From positions 1 through 47,537 of the forward strand of contig NZ_JANJXQ010000085.1 in the NCBI RefSeq assembly GCF_024708915.1: a DNA stretch of 47,537 bases, written 5' to 3'. The stretch is from Thiobacillus sp. (GTDB lineage: Bacteria; Pseudomonadota; Gammaproteobacteria; Burkholderiales; Thiobacillaceae). Made by a program: the position numbers and the translations under genes. Below, in pieces: positions 33,903 through 43,162 of the stretch. The notes beneath the pieces are model-generated. The model worked only from the letters and a program-made list of their open reading frames with translations, was not told where the DNA came from and did no database searches. How positions within the stretch are numbered: the first letter of the stretch is position 1; the number at the start of each line of letters is the position of its first letter.

Positions 33903-34442
33903 TCAACTTACTATTCTGTGATCCCTTGAATCATAAACAAATAGCTCCTCATAGCCGGATTCATACCTAACCCGTATATGGAACCGATTCAACGCGCTTT
34001 TCAATGCTTCTGGGTCATCATGAATGGTGGGAACCATTGCCAGATGCACAATCGTGACTACCTCATCTTTTGCCATCACATGCCCTGGTCGAAGAACCGT
34101 GATATAGCATTCATCACTGATCAACGCGGCTGGTATGGTTTTCGCGACCACAGGAAATAAATCATCAGGCTCATCGGCCTTCAAAGGAACACCATCTAAC
34201 AGCGGTTCAAAGCTTTTAATAATTGCGGGGCCAAGCCCACTATTTGTAATTCTGACTTCAATTAGCCTAACGCCTGCACGCTCCAGGTCTTCTTTGCTAC
34301 CCGTATAGGTGGCAATATGCGGCCTGACAGTCAGACGGTTATGTTTATGTGTTGCTCTAGTTTGGCTGATGGTGAGAAACAAGGCACAAATTGAAATCAG
34401 AAGAGCTGCATAATCCCGTGCTAATTCTGCAAGAAAACTCAT
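33903..34442 (-). CDS. Unrecognised membrane-anchored protein, probably acquired
   Basis: 179 residues from ATG 34442 (preceded by AGGGGGC). One predicted membrane segment (about 11-26, AALLISICALFLTISQ) is followed by a soluble domain with HNRLTVRPHIATYTG, IEVRITNSGLGPAIIKSFEP and a C-terminal half ending in RYESGYEELFVYDSRDHRIV. The RPH-x-NxGLGPA layout is seen in small single-helix proteins of unknown function in many bacteria. The gene is visibly richer in A and T, and in non-GC-ending codons, than its neighbours, and it separates amgK from murU, which are normally adjacent. I infer an insertion by transfer. The ATG at 34535 in the same frame would add 31 residues with no obvious role. 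Confidence 0.72.
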   Translation of the reverse strand: MSFLAELARDYAALLISICALFLTISQTRATHKHNRLTVRPHIATYTGSKEDLERAGVRLIEVRITNSGLGPAIIKSFEPLLDGVPLKADEPDDLFPVVAKTIPAALISDECYITVLRPGHVMAKDEVVTIVHLAMVPTIHDDPEALKSALNRFHIRVRYESGYEELFVYDSRDHRIVS

Positions 34443-34728
34443 ATGCCCCCTATCAACTCTTGTAGGGCGCATAAATCGCAGAGGCAATGCGCCGGATCTA
34501 AGTCCAAATAGTAATCGCAAACCCCCTGTCATCACCGCCTGGTTTTGACTTTCCTCCCCTTGCAGCCCCGCCGAAAATCGGGTCTGCCGGGCGGATCAGC
34601 GGCGAAGGTGTTTGAGCCCCGCTCACGAAAAACAAAATTCAAAACAGCAAAGCGGGGCGAGTTCTTCGCCGCCCGTCCGGCAGGCTCGATTTTCGGGAAG
34701 CCGGGGATGTCGGGGTCGCCTTCTTTTG

Positions 34729-34760
34729 GTTACTTTTCTTGGCGAGACAAGAAAAGTGAC
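34729..34760. repeat. Palindrome of the TTACTTTTCTT type
   Basis: GTTACTTTTCTT and AAGAAAAGTGAC form a 12-bp stem (one G-T pair) around an 8-base loop. Such TTACTTTTCTT...AAGAAAAGT elements recur in genomic islands of proteobacteria. It lies in the non-coding part (34443-34929) of the insert between amgK and murU. No reliable gene is present in this stretch. Confidence 0.55.
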
Positions 34761-34860
34761 TAGCCGCCGGGCTACCCCCGGCCAACGGCCAGCGGTCCTG
34801 CACAGTTTCCGGCTACAGCGTAGAACCCTCTCCCCCAACCCTGATGAAACTACTAAGCAA

Positions 34861-34888
34861 TCGACATAAGCCGCTAAAGCGGCAAGTC
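34861..34888. repeat. REP-like nested hairpin
   Basis: CGAC (34861) pairs with GTCG (34885-34888), enclosing GCCGCT-aa-AGCGGC, a two-tier hairpin. A CCCGCTTGCGGG hairpin follows at about 34898. Together with the repeat at 34729 this marks the insert boundary next to amgK. Confidence 0.4.
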
Positions 34889-34929
34889 GCTGCTTATCTC
34901 CCGCTTGCGGGCGAGGGACTTGATCCCCA

Positions 34930-35943
34930 TCAGAACGTATACCCCACCTTCACTTCCCTGTTCTCCAGCCCATCCAGCAAAAACAGCAGCGGCTTCAACT
35001 CGTCATACCGCTCGCACACCTTGCGCAGGTAATGCATCACCCGCGGCATATCCTTGAGATACCCGTCCTTGCCGTCGCGGTGATACAGCCGCGCGAAAAT
35101 GCCGAGCACCTTGATCTGGCGCTGCGCGCCCATCCATTCGAAATCGCGCCAGAACTCGCCGAAATCCTCGCGCACCGGCAGGCGGGCCGCGCGCGCCTTT
35201 TCCCAGTAGCGGATCACCCAGTCGAGCTGCTGCTCCTCGTCCCACTGGACATAGGCGTCGCGGTAGATCGAGGCGAGGTCGTAGGTGATGGGGCCGTGGA
35301 CCGCATCCTGGAAGTCGAGAATACCGGGATTGGGGTCGGCGACCATCAGGTTGCGCGAATGCCAGTCGCGGTGCACGTAGACCCGTGGCTGCGCCAGATT
35401 GTTGGCGAGCAGGCGCTCGAACACGGTGTCGAGGATGGCCTTCTGGTCGTCCTTCATCGTGACGCCGAGATGTTTCGCCACATACCACTCGGGAAACAGC
35501 ATCAGTTCGCGGGTCAGCAGCGCGCGGTCGTATTCCGGCAGCGCGCCGGGACGGCTCGCCTGCTGGATGCGGATCAGCGCATCGTTCGACGCCAGATACA
35601 GCTCGCGCGCCACGTCCTGATTGAGTGCGGCCTGGTCGAGCGCCGACAGGTAGGTGACGTTGCCCAGATCGCTCAGCAGCAGAAAGCCCTGCTCCAGGTC
35701 CTGCGCCAGCACCTGCGGCACGTGCACGCCGGCGTCGCCGAACAGCCGCGCCACCGCGACGAACGGGCGGCAATCCTCGTGCGCCGGCGGCGCGTCCATC
35801 ACGATATAATCGCGGCCTTTGGCAGTCACGCGAAAATAACGGCGAAAGCTGGCGTCCGCCGACGCCGGGGCGATGTCCAGCGCACCCCCCCCCAATTGAC
35901 GGGCGGCCCAGCCTTGTAATGCTTGCAAACGCTCCACAGCCAC
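34930..35943 (-). CDS. amgK: Anomeric MurNAc/GlcNAc kinase AmgK
   Basis: Aminoglycoside-phosphotransferase-fold kinase, 337 residues. The catalytic loop and metal site are VYVHRDWHSRNLMVADPNPG (His-x-Asp...Asn) and ILDFQDAVHGPITYDLAS, as in AmgK of Pseudomonas, which phosphorylates N-acetylmuramate at C1 for cell-wall recycling. The likely start is GTG 35943 (GGAG 4 bases upstream) or GTG 35937; a longer ATG at 35988 would overlap lptD. TAAAAT (35969-35974 on the minus strand) could be its -10 element. A run of nine G (35885-35893, read QLGGGALD) lies about 50 bases into the gene. It is divergent to lptD, the arrangement known from Pseudomonas. Confidence 0.9.
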   Translation of the reverse strand: MAVERLQALQGWAARQLGGGALDIAPASADASFRRYFRVTAKGRDYIVMDAPPAHEDCRPFVAVARLFGDAGVHVPQVLAQDLEQGFLLLSDLGNVTYLSALDQAALNQDVARELYLASNDALIRIQQASRPGALPEYDRALLTRELMLFPEWYVAKHLGVTMKDDQKAILDTVFERLLANNLAQPRVYVHRDWHSRNLMVADPNPGILDFQDAVHGPITYDLASIYRDAYVQWDEEQQLDWVIRYWEKARAARLPVREDFGEFWRDFEWMGAQRQIKVLGIFARLYHRDGKDGYLKDMPRVMHYLRKVCERYDELKPLLFLLDGLENREVKVGYTF

Positions 35944-35980
35944 ACTGCTCCGAATAACGAACTTCCGGATTTTACATCGC

Positions 35981-38173
35981 TTGTCCATCCTGCCCGGCTT
36001 TGCGCTTGTCGTGTTGTTGCTGACCGCTGCTTCTGCGGCAGCGAACGGACTCGCGCTGAAAAAAGACGTCGAGCTCGCCGGCTCGGCGGCGGCAGGCAAG
36101 GCGGGGCCGCTGTTCGTGACGGCCGATCGCATCGAATCGACCGCCGCCAACGTCATCGAAGCCAGCGGCCAGGTGGAAGCCCGCCAGGCCGGGCAGAACT
36201 TCTTCGCCAACTGGCTGCGCTACGACACCACGCTGAGCCGGGTGGAAGCACGCGGCCAGGTGCGGCTGGAGCAGGCCGCGCTGCAGGTAGCCGGCGACAC
36301 CTTCAAATTCAACCTCGATGACTACAGCGGCGAGCTCACCCAGCCGGTATACCGGTTCCCGTCGCAGCAGGGGCGCGGCAACGCCGACCGCATCGAGTTC
36401 ATCGACGAAAATCACTTCAAGCTACAGGACGCCACCTATACCACCTGTTCGGCGGACAACGACGACTGGTTCCTCAAGGTGAGCGACCTCGACATCGACC
36501 GGACCCGCAGCGTGGGCACGGCGCGCCACGCTTCCCTGCGGTTTCTCGGTGTGCCCATCCTGTATACGCCGTGGGTGGATTTCCCGCTCAGCGATGCACG
36601 CAAGACCGGCATGCTGGCGCCCACTTTCGGTACCACCGAGCGCAGCGGCCTCGATATCCTGGTGCCGTATTACCTCAATCTCGCGCCCAACTACGACGCC
36701 ACACTCTACCCGCGCCTGCTGTCCAAGCGGGGCGTTCAGCTGGGCGGTGAATTCCGCTACCTGCTGGCGGGCGCCCACGGTGAAAATCGCCTCGAATACC
36801 TGCCCAACGACAGCGTGGCCGAACGCACGCGCTGGAGTGTGGCGCTGAAGAACGAAACCGCCCTGAACGCGAACACCCAGGCCGGCATGGTGTTCAATCG
36901 CGTGTCCGACGACGATTATTTCCGCGACCTGTCCAATCTCATTTCCATCACCTCGCTTACCCATCTCAATCGCGAAGCCTGGCTGACCACACAACACGCC
37001 AACTGGCATGCCGAATTGCGCGCGCAAAGCTACCAGACGCTGCAGGACTCCACGTCGACCCTCCCTATTCTCGAACCTTACGCACGGTTGCCGCAGGCCC
37101 GCCTGGGCATGACGAAAACCTTCGGCAACGGGCTCGAGTTCAAGCTGGACAGCGAAGCCACCCGCTTTGCCCACCCCACGCAGACCGAAGGCACCCGCGC
37201 GCTGGCCTACCCGACGCTGCGCCTGCCGCTGACCAACTCGTTCGGCTTTTTCACCCCGCAGATCGGCTGGCACAGCAGCTATTACGACCTGGACGACAGC
37301 GTGGACAAACAGCGCATCTCGCGCAACCTGCCCATCCTCAGCCTCGATTCCGGCGTCACTTTCGACCGCCCGTTCCGCTTTGCCGGCCACGATTTCGAGC
37401 AGACGCTGGAGCCGCGCGCCTACTATGTATACGCTCCGTATCGCAATCAGGATGCGATCCCGGTGTTCGACACCGCGCTGCTCGATTTCAGCTACGCGCA
37501 GATGTTCACCGAGAACCAGTTCATCGGCGGCGACCGCGTCAACGACGCCAACCAGCTGACGCTCGCCGTCACCAGCCGCTTCATCGAGGCCGAAAGCGGA
37601 CTGGAGCGCCTGCAGGTCACCCTTGGCCAGCGCTATTACTTCAGCACGCAGCAAGTCGGCCTGCCCGGCGTGCCCCCGCGCACCAGCAGCGCCACCGATC
37701 TGCTCGCCGCCGTCAGCGGGCAGATCACGCGCGACTGGCGCATCGACACCGCTTGGCAGTTCGACACCCAGAACGGCACCACCATCCGGCAGAACCTGGG
37801 CGCGTCCTATCGCCCCGGGCCCGGCCGCACGTTGAACTTCGGCTACCGTTTCATCGACCAAGCCACCGAGCAGATCGATTTGTCCGCGCAATGGCCGCTG
37901 ACCAGGCGCTGGTACGGCATGTTCCGCTACAACTATTCGTTCCAGGACGACAAGCTGGTCGAAGGGCTGGCCGGGCTTGAATACAATGGCGGCTGCTGGG
38001 CGGTGCGCGGTGTGTTCCAGCGCCTGGCCACCAAGGAAGACCAGTCCACCGATGCGTTTTTCATCCAGCTCGAGTTGAGCGGCATGGGGCGCCTGGGCGC
38101 CAACCCGCTCGACGTTTTGAAACAAAGTGTTCCCGGATACAGGCCAAGCAATGAAATTCTTCAAACACCCTGA
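35981..38173 (+). CDS. lptD: LPS-assembly outer-membrane protein LptD
   Basis: Inserts lipopolysaccharide into the outer leaflet of the outer membrane with LptE. 730 residues. A signal peptide (about 1-22, VVLLLTAASAAANG) is followed by the OstA N-terminal domain (about 40-120, GPLFVTADRIESTAANVIEA, then RVEARGQVRLEQA) and the large barrel (about 200-730, with STLPILEPYARLPQARLGMT and NYSFQDDKLVEGLAGLEYNG). Cysteines are present in ATYTTCSADNDD and YNGGCWAV, the expected inter-domain disulfide partners. Initiation is probably TTG at 35981, as no ATG or GTG in frame lies upstream; the ribosome site is poor. It shares a 37-base gap with divergent amgK and starts the lptD-surA-pdxA-rsmA cluster. 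Confidence 0.94.
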   Translation: MSILPGFALVVLLLTAASAAANGLALKKDVELAGSAAAGKAGPLFVTADRIESTAANVIEASGQVEARQAGQNFFANWLRYDTTLSRVEARGQVRLEQAALQVAGDTFKFNLDDYSGELTQPVYRFPSQQGRGNADRIEFIDENHFKLQDATYTTCSADNDDWFLKVSDLDIDRTRSVGTARHASLRFLGVPILYTPWVDFPLSDARKTGMLAPTFGTTERSGLDILVPYYLNLAPNYDATLYPRLLSKRGVQLGGEFRYLLAGAHGENRLEYLPNDSVAERTRWSVALKNETALNANTQAGMVFNRVSDDDYFRDLSNLISITSLTHLNREAWLTTQHANWHAELRAQSYQTLQDSTSTLPILEPYARLPQARLGMTKTFGNGLEFKLDSEATRFAHPTQTEGTRALAYPTLRLPLTNSFGFFTPQIGWHSSYYDLDDSVDKQRISRNLPILSLDSGVTFDRPFRFAGHDFEQTLEPRAYYVYAPYRNQDAIPVFDTALLDFSYAQMFTENQFIGGDRVNDANQLTLAVTSRFIEAESGLERLQVTLGQRYYFSTQQVGLPGVPPRTSSATDLLAAVSGQITRDWRIDTAWQFDTQNGTTIRQNLGASYRPGPGRTLNFGYRFIDQATEQIDLSAQWPLTRRWYGMFRYNYSFQDDKLVEGLAGLEYNGGCWAVRGVFQRLATKEDQSTDAFFIQLELSGMGRLGANPLDVLKQSVPGYRPSNEILQTP

Positions 38174-39461
38174 ATGGCGCCGCCCGCACTGGGTACTGGC
38201 GCTGCTGATCGCCGCCTCGACCCTGCTGCCGGCCCACGCCGCGGTGCAGCCGCTCGACCATATCGTTGCCGTCGTCAACGACGAAGTCATTACCCGCCAG
38301 GAGCTCGTCAAGCGTTACGACGAAGTCGTGCGCAACCTGTCGCGGCAGAACACCCCGCTGCCGTCACGCGAGATACTGGAAAAACAGCTGCTCGAGCGCA
38401 TGGTCACCGAACTCGCCTTGCAGCAGCACGCCCGCAGCACCGGCGTGCGGGTCGACCCGACGCAGGTCGAACGCGCCCTGCAGCGCATCGCCGCGCAGAA
38501 CAAGCTCGACATGGCCGGGTTGCAGGCCGCGCTGGAAAAGGACGGCCAGAGCCTCGACCACATGCGCAGCACCATCCGCAATGAAATCCTGATTGCACGC
38601 GCCCGTGAACGCGACGTCGACAACCGCATCGCCGTCAGCGACGCCGAGATCGAAGGCTATCTGCAAACCCAGGCACAGCAGGGCGTGGAGACGGAATACA
38701 ACTTCGCCCACATCCTCGTCACCGTGCCGGAGAACGCCTCGCCCGAACAGATCCAGGCGCGCCGCGACCGCGCCGAGGATATCCTCGCCCAGCTCGCCAG
38801 GGGCGCCGATTTCGCCCAGCTGTCGGCCAGCCATTCCGACGCCCCCAACGCGCTGCAGGGCGGCGCTTTCGGCTGGCGCGCCAGCGGCAAGATGCCGGCC
38901 CTGTTCGCCGACGCGCTGAAGCCGCTGCAGCCGGACCAGGTCGCCCCGCTGCTGAAAAGCAGCAACGGCTTTCACATCCTCAAGCTCAACGACAAGCGCG
39001 GGCTGGACGTGGCGCTCAACGTCACGCAGACGCACGCCCGCCACATCCTCATCAAGACCAACGAGCTTACCTCGGAATCGGATGCCCGCAACCGCCTGCT
39101 GCAACTGAAAGAGCGCGTCGACAACGGCGTGAAATTCGACGAGCTCGCACGCCTGCACTCCGAGGACGCCAGTGCCTCCAAGGGCGGCGACCTCGGCTGG
39201 CTCAATCCCGGCGACACCGTGCCCGATTTCGAGAAAGCGATGGACGCCCTGCAGCCCGGCGGGGTCAGCGCGCCGATCCAGTCGCCTTTCGGCTGGCACC
39301 TGATCCAGGTGCTGGAGCGCCGCGAGCAGGACGTCACGCAGGAACGCCAGAAACTGCTGGCGCGTCAGGCCATCCGCGAGCGCAAGGGGGAAGAAGCCTT
39401 CCAGGACTGGGTGCGGCAGATCCGCGACTCGGCCTACGTCGAACTGCGTCCGCTCGATTGA
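38151..39461 (+). CDS. surA: Periplasmic chaperone and peptidyl-prolyl isomerase SurA
   Basis: Assists folding of outer-membrane barrel proteins, including LptD. 436 residues from ATG 38151, which overlaps the end of lptD by 23 bases. A signal peptide (about 1-30, ending LLPAHAA) is followed by the SurA chaperone domain (PLDHIVAVVNDEVITRQEL), a first parvulin domain (NFAHILVTVPENASPEQIQ) and a second one (ARHILIKTNELTSESDA, then DLGWLNPGDTVPDFEKAM). The longer reading from 38127 would add eight residues. Length and domain order match E. coli SurA. Confidence 0.96.
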   Translation: MKFFKHPEWRRPHWVLALLIAASTLLPAHAAVQPLDHIVAVVNDEVITRQELVKRYDEVVRNLSRQNTPLPSREILEKQLLERMVTELALQQHARSTGVRVDPTQVERALQRIAAQNKLDMAGLQAALEKDGQSLDHMRSTIRNEILIARARERDVDNRIAVSDAEIEGYLQTQAQQGVETEYNFAHILVTVPENASPEQIQARRDRAEDILAQLARGADFAQLSASHSDAPNALQGGAFGWRASGKMPALFADALKPLQPDQVAPLLKSSNGFHILKLNDKRGLDVALNVTQTHARHILIKTNELTSESDARNRLLQLKERVDNGVKFDELARLHSEDASASKGGDLGWLNPGDTVPDFEKAMDALQPGGVSAPIQSPFGWHLIQVLERREQDVTQERQKLLARQAIRERKGEEAFQDWVRQIRDSAYVELRPLD

Positions 39462-39477
39462 TCCGGGTACCCCGAGG

Positions 39478-40467
39478 GTGAGCGAAGCCGCGAATCTGCC
39501 CGTTCTCGCCCTCACCGCCGGCGAACCCGCCGGAATCGGGCCCGACCTCTGCATCGCGCTGTCGCAGCAGGCGCTGCCATGCCGCCTCTCGGTATTGGGC
39601 GATATCGGAGTGCTGCGCGCACGCGCCGTCCAGCTCGGCATCGCGCCCGATTTCGTCAGCGGCGACGCCGTCCCCGCGCAGCGGCCGGGCCGCCTGCATG
39701 TGCGCCACATTCCGGCCGCGGCCCCCGTCACCGCAGGCGTGCTCGACCGCGGCAACAGCGCCCACGTGCTCGCCCTGCTCGACGCCGCCCTCGCCGGCTG
39801 CATGGACGGCAGCTATGGCGCCGTCGTCACCGCGCCGGTGCACAAGGGCGTCATCAACGATGCCGGCTTTGCCTTCACCGGCCACACCGAATACCTGGCC
39901 GACCGCAGCGGAACCGAAAAAGTCGTGATGATGCTTGCCGGCGGCGGCCTGCGCGTCGCGCTCGCCACCACCCATCTGCCTTTGCGCGAGGTGGCCGACG
40001 CCATCACGCCCGCGCTGCTCGACGAGGCGATCCGCATCCTGCACGCCGACCTGCAAAGCAAATTCGGCGTCATTCGACCGCGTATCCTGGTGGCCGGGCT
40101 CAATCCGCATGCCGGCGAATCCGGCCACCTCGGGCGCGAGGAAATCGACGTCATCGGACCCGCGCTCGACCGCCTGCGTGGCGAAGGCATGAACCTCGTC
40201 GGCCCGCTGCCCGCCGACACGCTGTTTTCGCGCATCCGCCGCGAGCGCTGCGATGCCGTGCTGGCGATGTATCACGACCAGGGCCTGCCGGTGCTCAAAT
40301 ACGCCAGCTTCGGCGCCGGCGTGAACGTCACGCTGGGCCTGCCGTTCATCCGCACCTCGGTCGACCACGGCACCGCGCTCGATCTCGCCGGCACGGGGCG
40401 GGCGGAAGCGGGCAGCCTGCTTGCCGCGATTGAAATGGCCTTGGAGATGGCGAGCGGCAAACGGTAA
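39478..40467 (+). CDS. pdxA: 4-hydroxythreonine-4-phosphate dehydrogenase PdxA
   Basis: Catalyses an oxidative step of pyridoxal phosphate synthesis. 329 residues. LTAGEPAGIGPDLC at the N-terminus, VVTAPVHKGVINDAGFAFTG, HTEYLADRSGTEKVVM and MYHDQGLPVLKYASFGAGVN carry the substrate and metal-binding residues of the family. Start is GTG 39478, sixteen bases after the surA stop, with a GAGG directly ahead of it. The words GGTGAGCGAAGC at this start also occur at about 41350 downstream of rsmA, so the first few codons may be part of a small repeat. Confidence 0.95.
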   Translation: MSEAANLPVLALTAGEPAGIGPDLCIALSQQALPCRLSVLGDIGVLRARAVQLGIAPDFVSGDAVPAQRPGRLHVRHIPAAAPVTAGVLDRGNSAHVLALLDAALAGCMDGSYGAVVTAPVHKGVINDAGFAFTGHTEYLADRSGTEKVVMMLAGGGLRVALATTHLPLREVADAITPALLDEAIRILHADLQSKFGVIRPRILVAGLNPHAGESGHLGREEIDVIGPALDRLRGEGMNLVGPLPADTLFSRIRRERCDAVLAMYHDQGLPVLKYASFGAGVNVTLGLPFIRTSVDHGTALDLAGTGRAEAGSLLAAIEMALEMASGKR

Positions 40468-40551
40468 GCCGTGAGCGCCAGGGCGTACGCCCGCCCCTTG
40501 CAACGTGGATCTTGCATCCTGAAACTTGCCCCTTGAGTCCAGCCCCCTGAC

Positions 40552-41331
40552 ATGCACCCCCCCCGCAAACGCTTCGGCCAGAATTTCCTCATCGACGACG
40601 GCATCATCCATGCCATCGTCAATGCCATCCACCCGCAGATATCCGACATCGTGGTCGAGATCGGCCCCGGCCTCGGCGCACTGACGCGGCCCCTGCTCGA
40701 GCGCCTGCCGCACCTGCACGCCGTGGAACTCGACCGCGACATCGTCGCGCGCCTGCAAAGAACCTGGCCGGCCGAGCGGCTCAGCGTGCACGGCTGCGAC
40801 GCGCTGAAATTCGATTTCGCCGCGCTGGGCCACGATCTGCGCATCGTCGGCAACCTGCCCTACAACATCTCCACGCCGCTGCTGTTCCACTTGATGGCGT
40901 TCGCCGGGCACATCCGCGACATGACCTTCATGCTGCAGAAGGAAGTCGTCGAACGCATGGTCGCCGCGCCTTCGACCGCCGATTACGGACGCCTGTCGAT
41001 CATGCTGCAGCGCCGTTTTCACCTGGAATGGCTGCTCGACGTCCCGCCTGCCGCCTTCAACCCGCCACCCAAGGTCGATTCCGCAGTCGTCCGCCTGATC
41101 CCCAAAACCCCGGCTGAAATCGCCCCGCTCGACGAGGCGCTGTTCGCGCGCGTCGTCGCCGCCGCGTTTTCGCAGCGTCGCAAGACCCTGAAGAACACGC
41201 TCGGCAGCCTGCTCAAGCCCGCTGACTTTACCGCGCTCGGCATCGACCCCGGCAAGCGCGCGGAAAATCTCGCCGTCGCCGATTACGAAGCCATCACCCG
41301 GCATCTGGCCGGGCAAAACCGCGCAGCGTAA
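40552..41331 (+). CDS. rsmA: 16S rRNA dimethyladenosine transferase RsmA (KsgA)
   Basis: Dimethylates two adenines near the 3' end of 16S rRNA. 259 residues. RKRFGQNFLIDDGIIHAIV at the N-terminus, VVEIGPGLGALTRPLLERLP (SAM motif I), NLPYNISTPLLFHLM (motif IV) and SQRRKTLKNTLG near the end are diagnostic. The second to fifth codons contain an eight-base C run (40557-40564). It ends the lptD-surA-pdxA-rsmA cluster. The 84-base gap before it shows GGGCGTACGCCC and near-repeats of CTTGCA; the 92 bases after it hold no gene. Confidence 0.97.
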   Translation: MHPPRKRFGQNFLIDDGIIHAIVNAIHPQISDIVVEIGPGLGALTRPLLERLPHLHAVELDRDIVARLQRTWPAERLSVHGCDALKFDFAALGHDLRIVGNLPYNISTPLLFHLMAFAGHIRDMTFMLQKEVVERMVAAPSTADYGRLSIMLQRRFHLEWLLDVPPAAFNPPPKVDSAVVRLIPKTPAEIAPLDEALFARVVAAAFSQRRKTLKNTLGSLLKPADFTALGIDPGKRAENLAVADYEAITRHLAGQNRAA

Positions 41332-41423
41332 ACCTCACCTGCAGGCAAGGTGAGCGAAGCGGACTGGCGGCTCAAGCTTGATGGCCCAAATCCGATACTC
41401 AGGTAGTCGCCTGCCCCAACCTT

Positions 41424-43151
41424 ATGGACACCCGCACTCAATACCCACCCTCAGCCTGCCCGCCGGGCCTGGAGCCCGAAATCGAGCGTGAGTTGCTGCG
41501 CGCCTATATCGATAGCGCCAACGACGGCATTTTTGTCGTCTGCGACGAGATGAAATTCCATGTCGCCAACCCGCTCATGGCCACCTGGCTCGGGGTCAGC
41601 GAAACCGAGCTGACCGCGCATGGGCGGCGCATGCCGATTACCGAGCTATTTGGCCTGACCGAGACCGGCGCCCTGTTCCGCGAGCATTTCCGCACCGTGC
41701 TTGAGGGGCGGGCAACGCGCTTCGAAATGGAGATCGATCCGCCGCGCGGCGAGCCGCGCTGGGTTGAAATCAGCATGAACCGCGTACGCCTGAATAGCGG
41801 CGAACTGGTGATCGGCATCCTGCGCGACGTCACCGAGCGCAGGCTGCTGCAAACCGCGTTGCAGCACCATACCCGCCACGACGATCTGACTGGACTGGTC
41901 AACCGGCGCGAATTCCAGCAACGCCTGCATGCCCTGGTCGGCAACGCGAAAACCCGCCGCGGATCGCATGTCCTGGTTTATATCGACCTCGACCAGTTCA
42001 AGCTGGTCAACGACAGCTGCGGCCACCTGGCCGGCGACGAGCTGCTGCGCCAGCTGGGCCGGCATCTGAAGCGGCTGACGAGCCAGCGCGACGTGATCGC
42101 TCGCCTGGGCGGCGACGAATTCGGACTGCTGCTGCATGACCAGTCGATCGAAGAAGGCATGCGGGTGGCGGAAACCTTGCGCGCCGCCATGGCCGGCTAT
42201 CGCTTCGCCTGGAATGGACGCAGCGTCGAGGTGACGGCCAGCGTCGGCCTGTGTTCCATCGGCAGCGACACGGTTTCCGCGGAAGACGCGTTGAGCGCGG
42301 CCGATGCCGCCTGTTACGTTGCCAAGGACCGGGGACGCAACCGCGTACAGGCCTATTCCGGCGGCACCGCCTGCACCGGCAGGCGCCAGGAAATGCAATG
42401 GGTGGCTCGCCTGCAGAAGGCGCTGGACGAAAACCGCTTGCAGATCTGGCAGCAGCAGATTCTCGACCTGAGACACGTTCCAGGGGAGGGAGCCGGGCAT
42501 GTCGAAATGCTGCTGCGCCTGATCGACGAGGACGGCGCGATCGTTGCGCCGGACCGGTTTTTCCCGGCGGCCGAACGCTACGGGCTGATGCCTGCCATCG
42601 ACCGCTGGGTCATCCAGCATCTGCTGCTGGACGGGCAAGGCGGTCGCCTGCAGGCGGAAATGGCGCGCATCCGGGCCACGCATTGCGCCATCAACCTGTC
42701 CGGCGCCAGCCTCAACGACGATACGTTCATGGACTTTCTGGAAGACGCGCTGCGCCGTACAACGCTGGCGGGGGACCGGCTGTGCTTCGAAATCACCGAG
42801 ACCGTGGCGGTGAGCCATTTCGGGCGCACCCGCGAAGTGATGCACGCCATCAAGCGGTTCGGCTGCCAGTTCGCGCTGGACGATTTCGGCAGCGGCATGT
42901 CTTCATTCAGCTACCTGAAGAACCTGCCGGTTGACTATCTCAAGATCGACGGCAGCCTGGTGCGGCATATCGCCGAGGATGCCGCCGATTTCGCCATGGT
43001 CGAGGCCATCAACCGCGTCGGCGCTGCGCTCGGTCTGAAGACGATCGCCGAATTCGTCGAGAGCGAGGCGGCGTTGCGGCGGCTGCGCGAAATCGGCGTC
43101 GACTATGCCCAGGGCTACGCCATCCACCGTCCCCAGCCGCTGTTCGGCTGA
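41424..43151 (+). CDS. PAS-GGDEF-EAL cyclic-di-GMP signalling protein
   Basis: 575 residues. A PAS domain (about 25-140, AYIDSANDGIFVVCDEMKFH) precedes a GGDEF domain (about 150-310) with the intact active site RLGGDEFGLLL, and an EAL domain (about 325-570). In the EAL domain the motif is EML (VEMLLRLID), but the other catalytic residues are present: Asn in CAINLSGASLND, Glu in CFEITETVAV, Asp in ALDDFGSGMSS, Lys in YLKIDGSLV and Gln in YAQGYAIHRP. It could therefore both make and degrade c-di-GMP, or favour one. No membrane segment is seen, so it is cytoplasmic. It converges on the old-yellow-enzyme gene. Confidence 0.93.
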   Translation: MDTRTQYPPSACPPGLEPEIERELLRAYIDSANDGIFVVCDEMKFHVANPLMATWLGVSETELTAHGRRMPITELFGLTETGALFREHFRTVLEGRATRFEMEIDPPRGEPRWVEISMNRVRLNSGELVIGILRDVTERRLLQTALQHHTRHDDLTGLVNRREFQQRLHALVGNAKTRRGSHVLVYIDLDQFKLVNDSCGHLAGDELLRQLGRHLKRLTSQRDVIARLGGDEFGLLLHDQSIEEGMRVAETLRAAMAGYRFAWNGRSVEVTASVGLCSIGSDTVSAEDALSAADAACYVAKDRGRNRVQAYSGGTACTGRRQEMQWVARLQKALDENRLQIWQQQILDLRHVPGEGAGHVEMLLRLIDEDGAIVAPDRFFPAAERYGLMPAIDRWVIQHLLLDGQGGRLQAEMARIRATHCAINLSGASLNDDTFMDFLEDALRRTTLAGDRLCFEITETVAVSHFGRTREVMHAIKRFGCQFALDDFGSGMSSFSYLKNLPVDYLKIDGSLVRHIAEDAADFAMVEAINRVGAALGLKTIAEFVESEAALRRLREIGVDYAQGYAIHRPQPLFG

Positions 43152-43162
43152 GCGAGGCCGGT

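Noticed and set aside
34545..34869. Plus-strand frames coding SFGYFSWRDKKSD-like peptides
   Set aside because: These are translations of a palindromic repeat that is often mis-annotated as a gene; no family, signal or codon bias supports them.
40468..40551. CTTGCA-like near-repeats and GGGCGTACGCCC before rsmA as a regulatory element
   Set aside because: The stretch is short and degenerate and looks like repeat remnant; no specific site can be named.
41424..43151. EAL domain with EML as a sign of inactivity
   Set aside because: The catalytic Glu and all other visible metal and catalytic residues are kept, so degeneracy is not shown.
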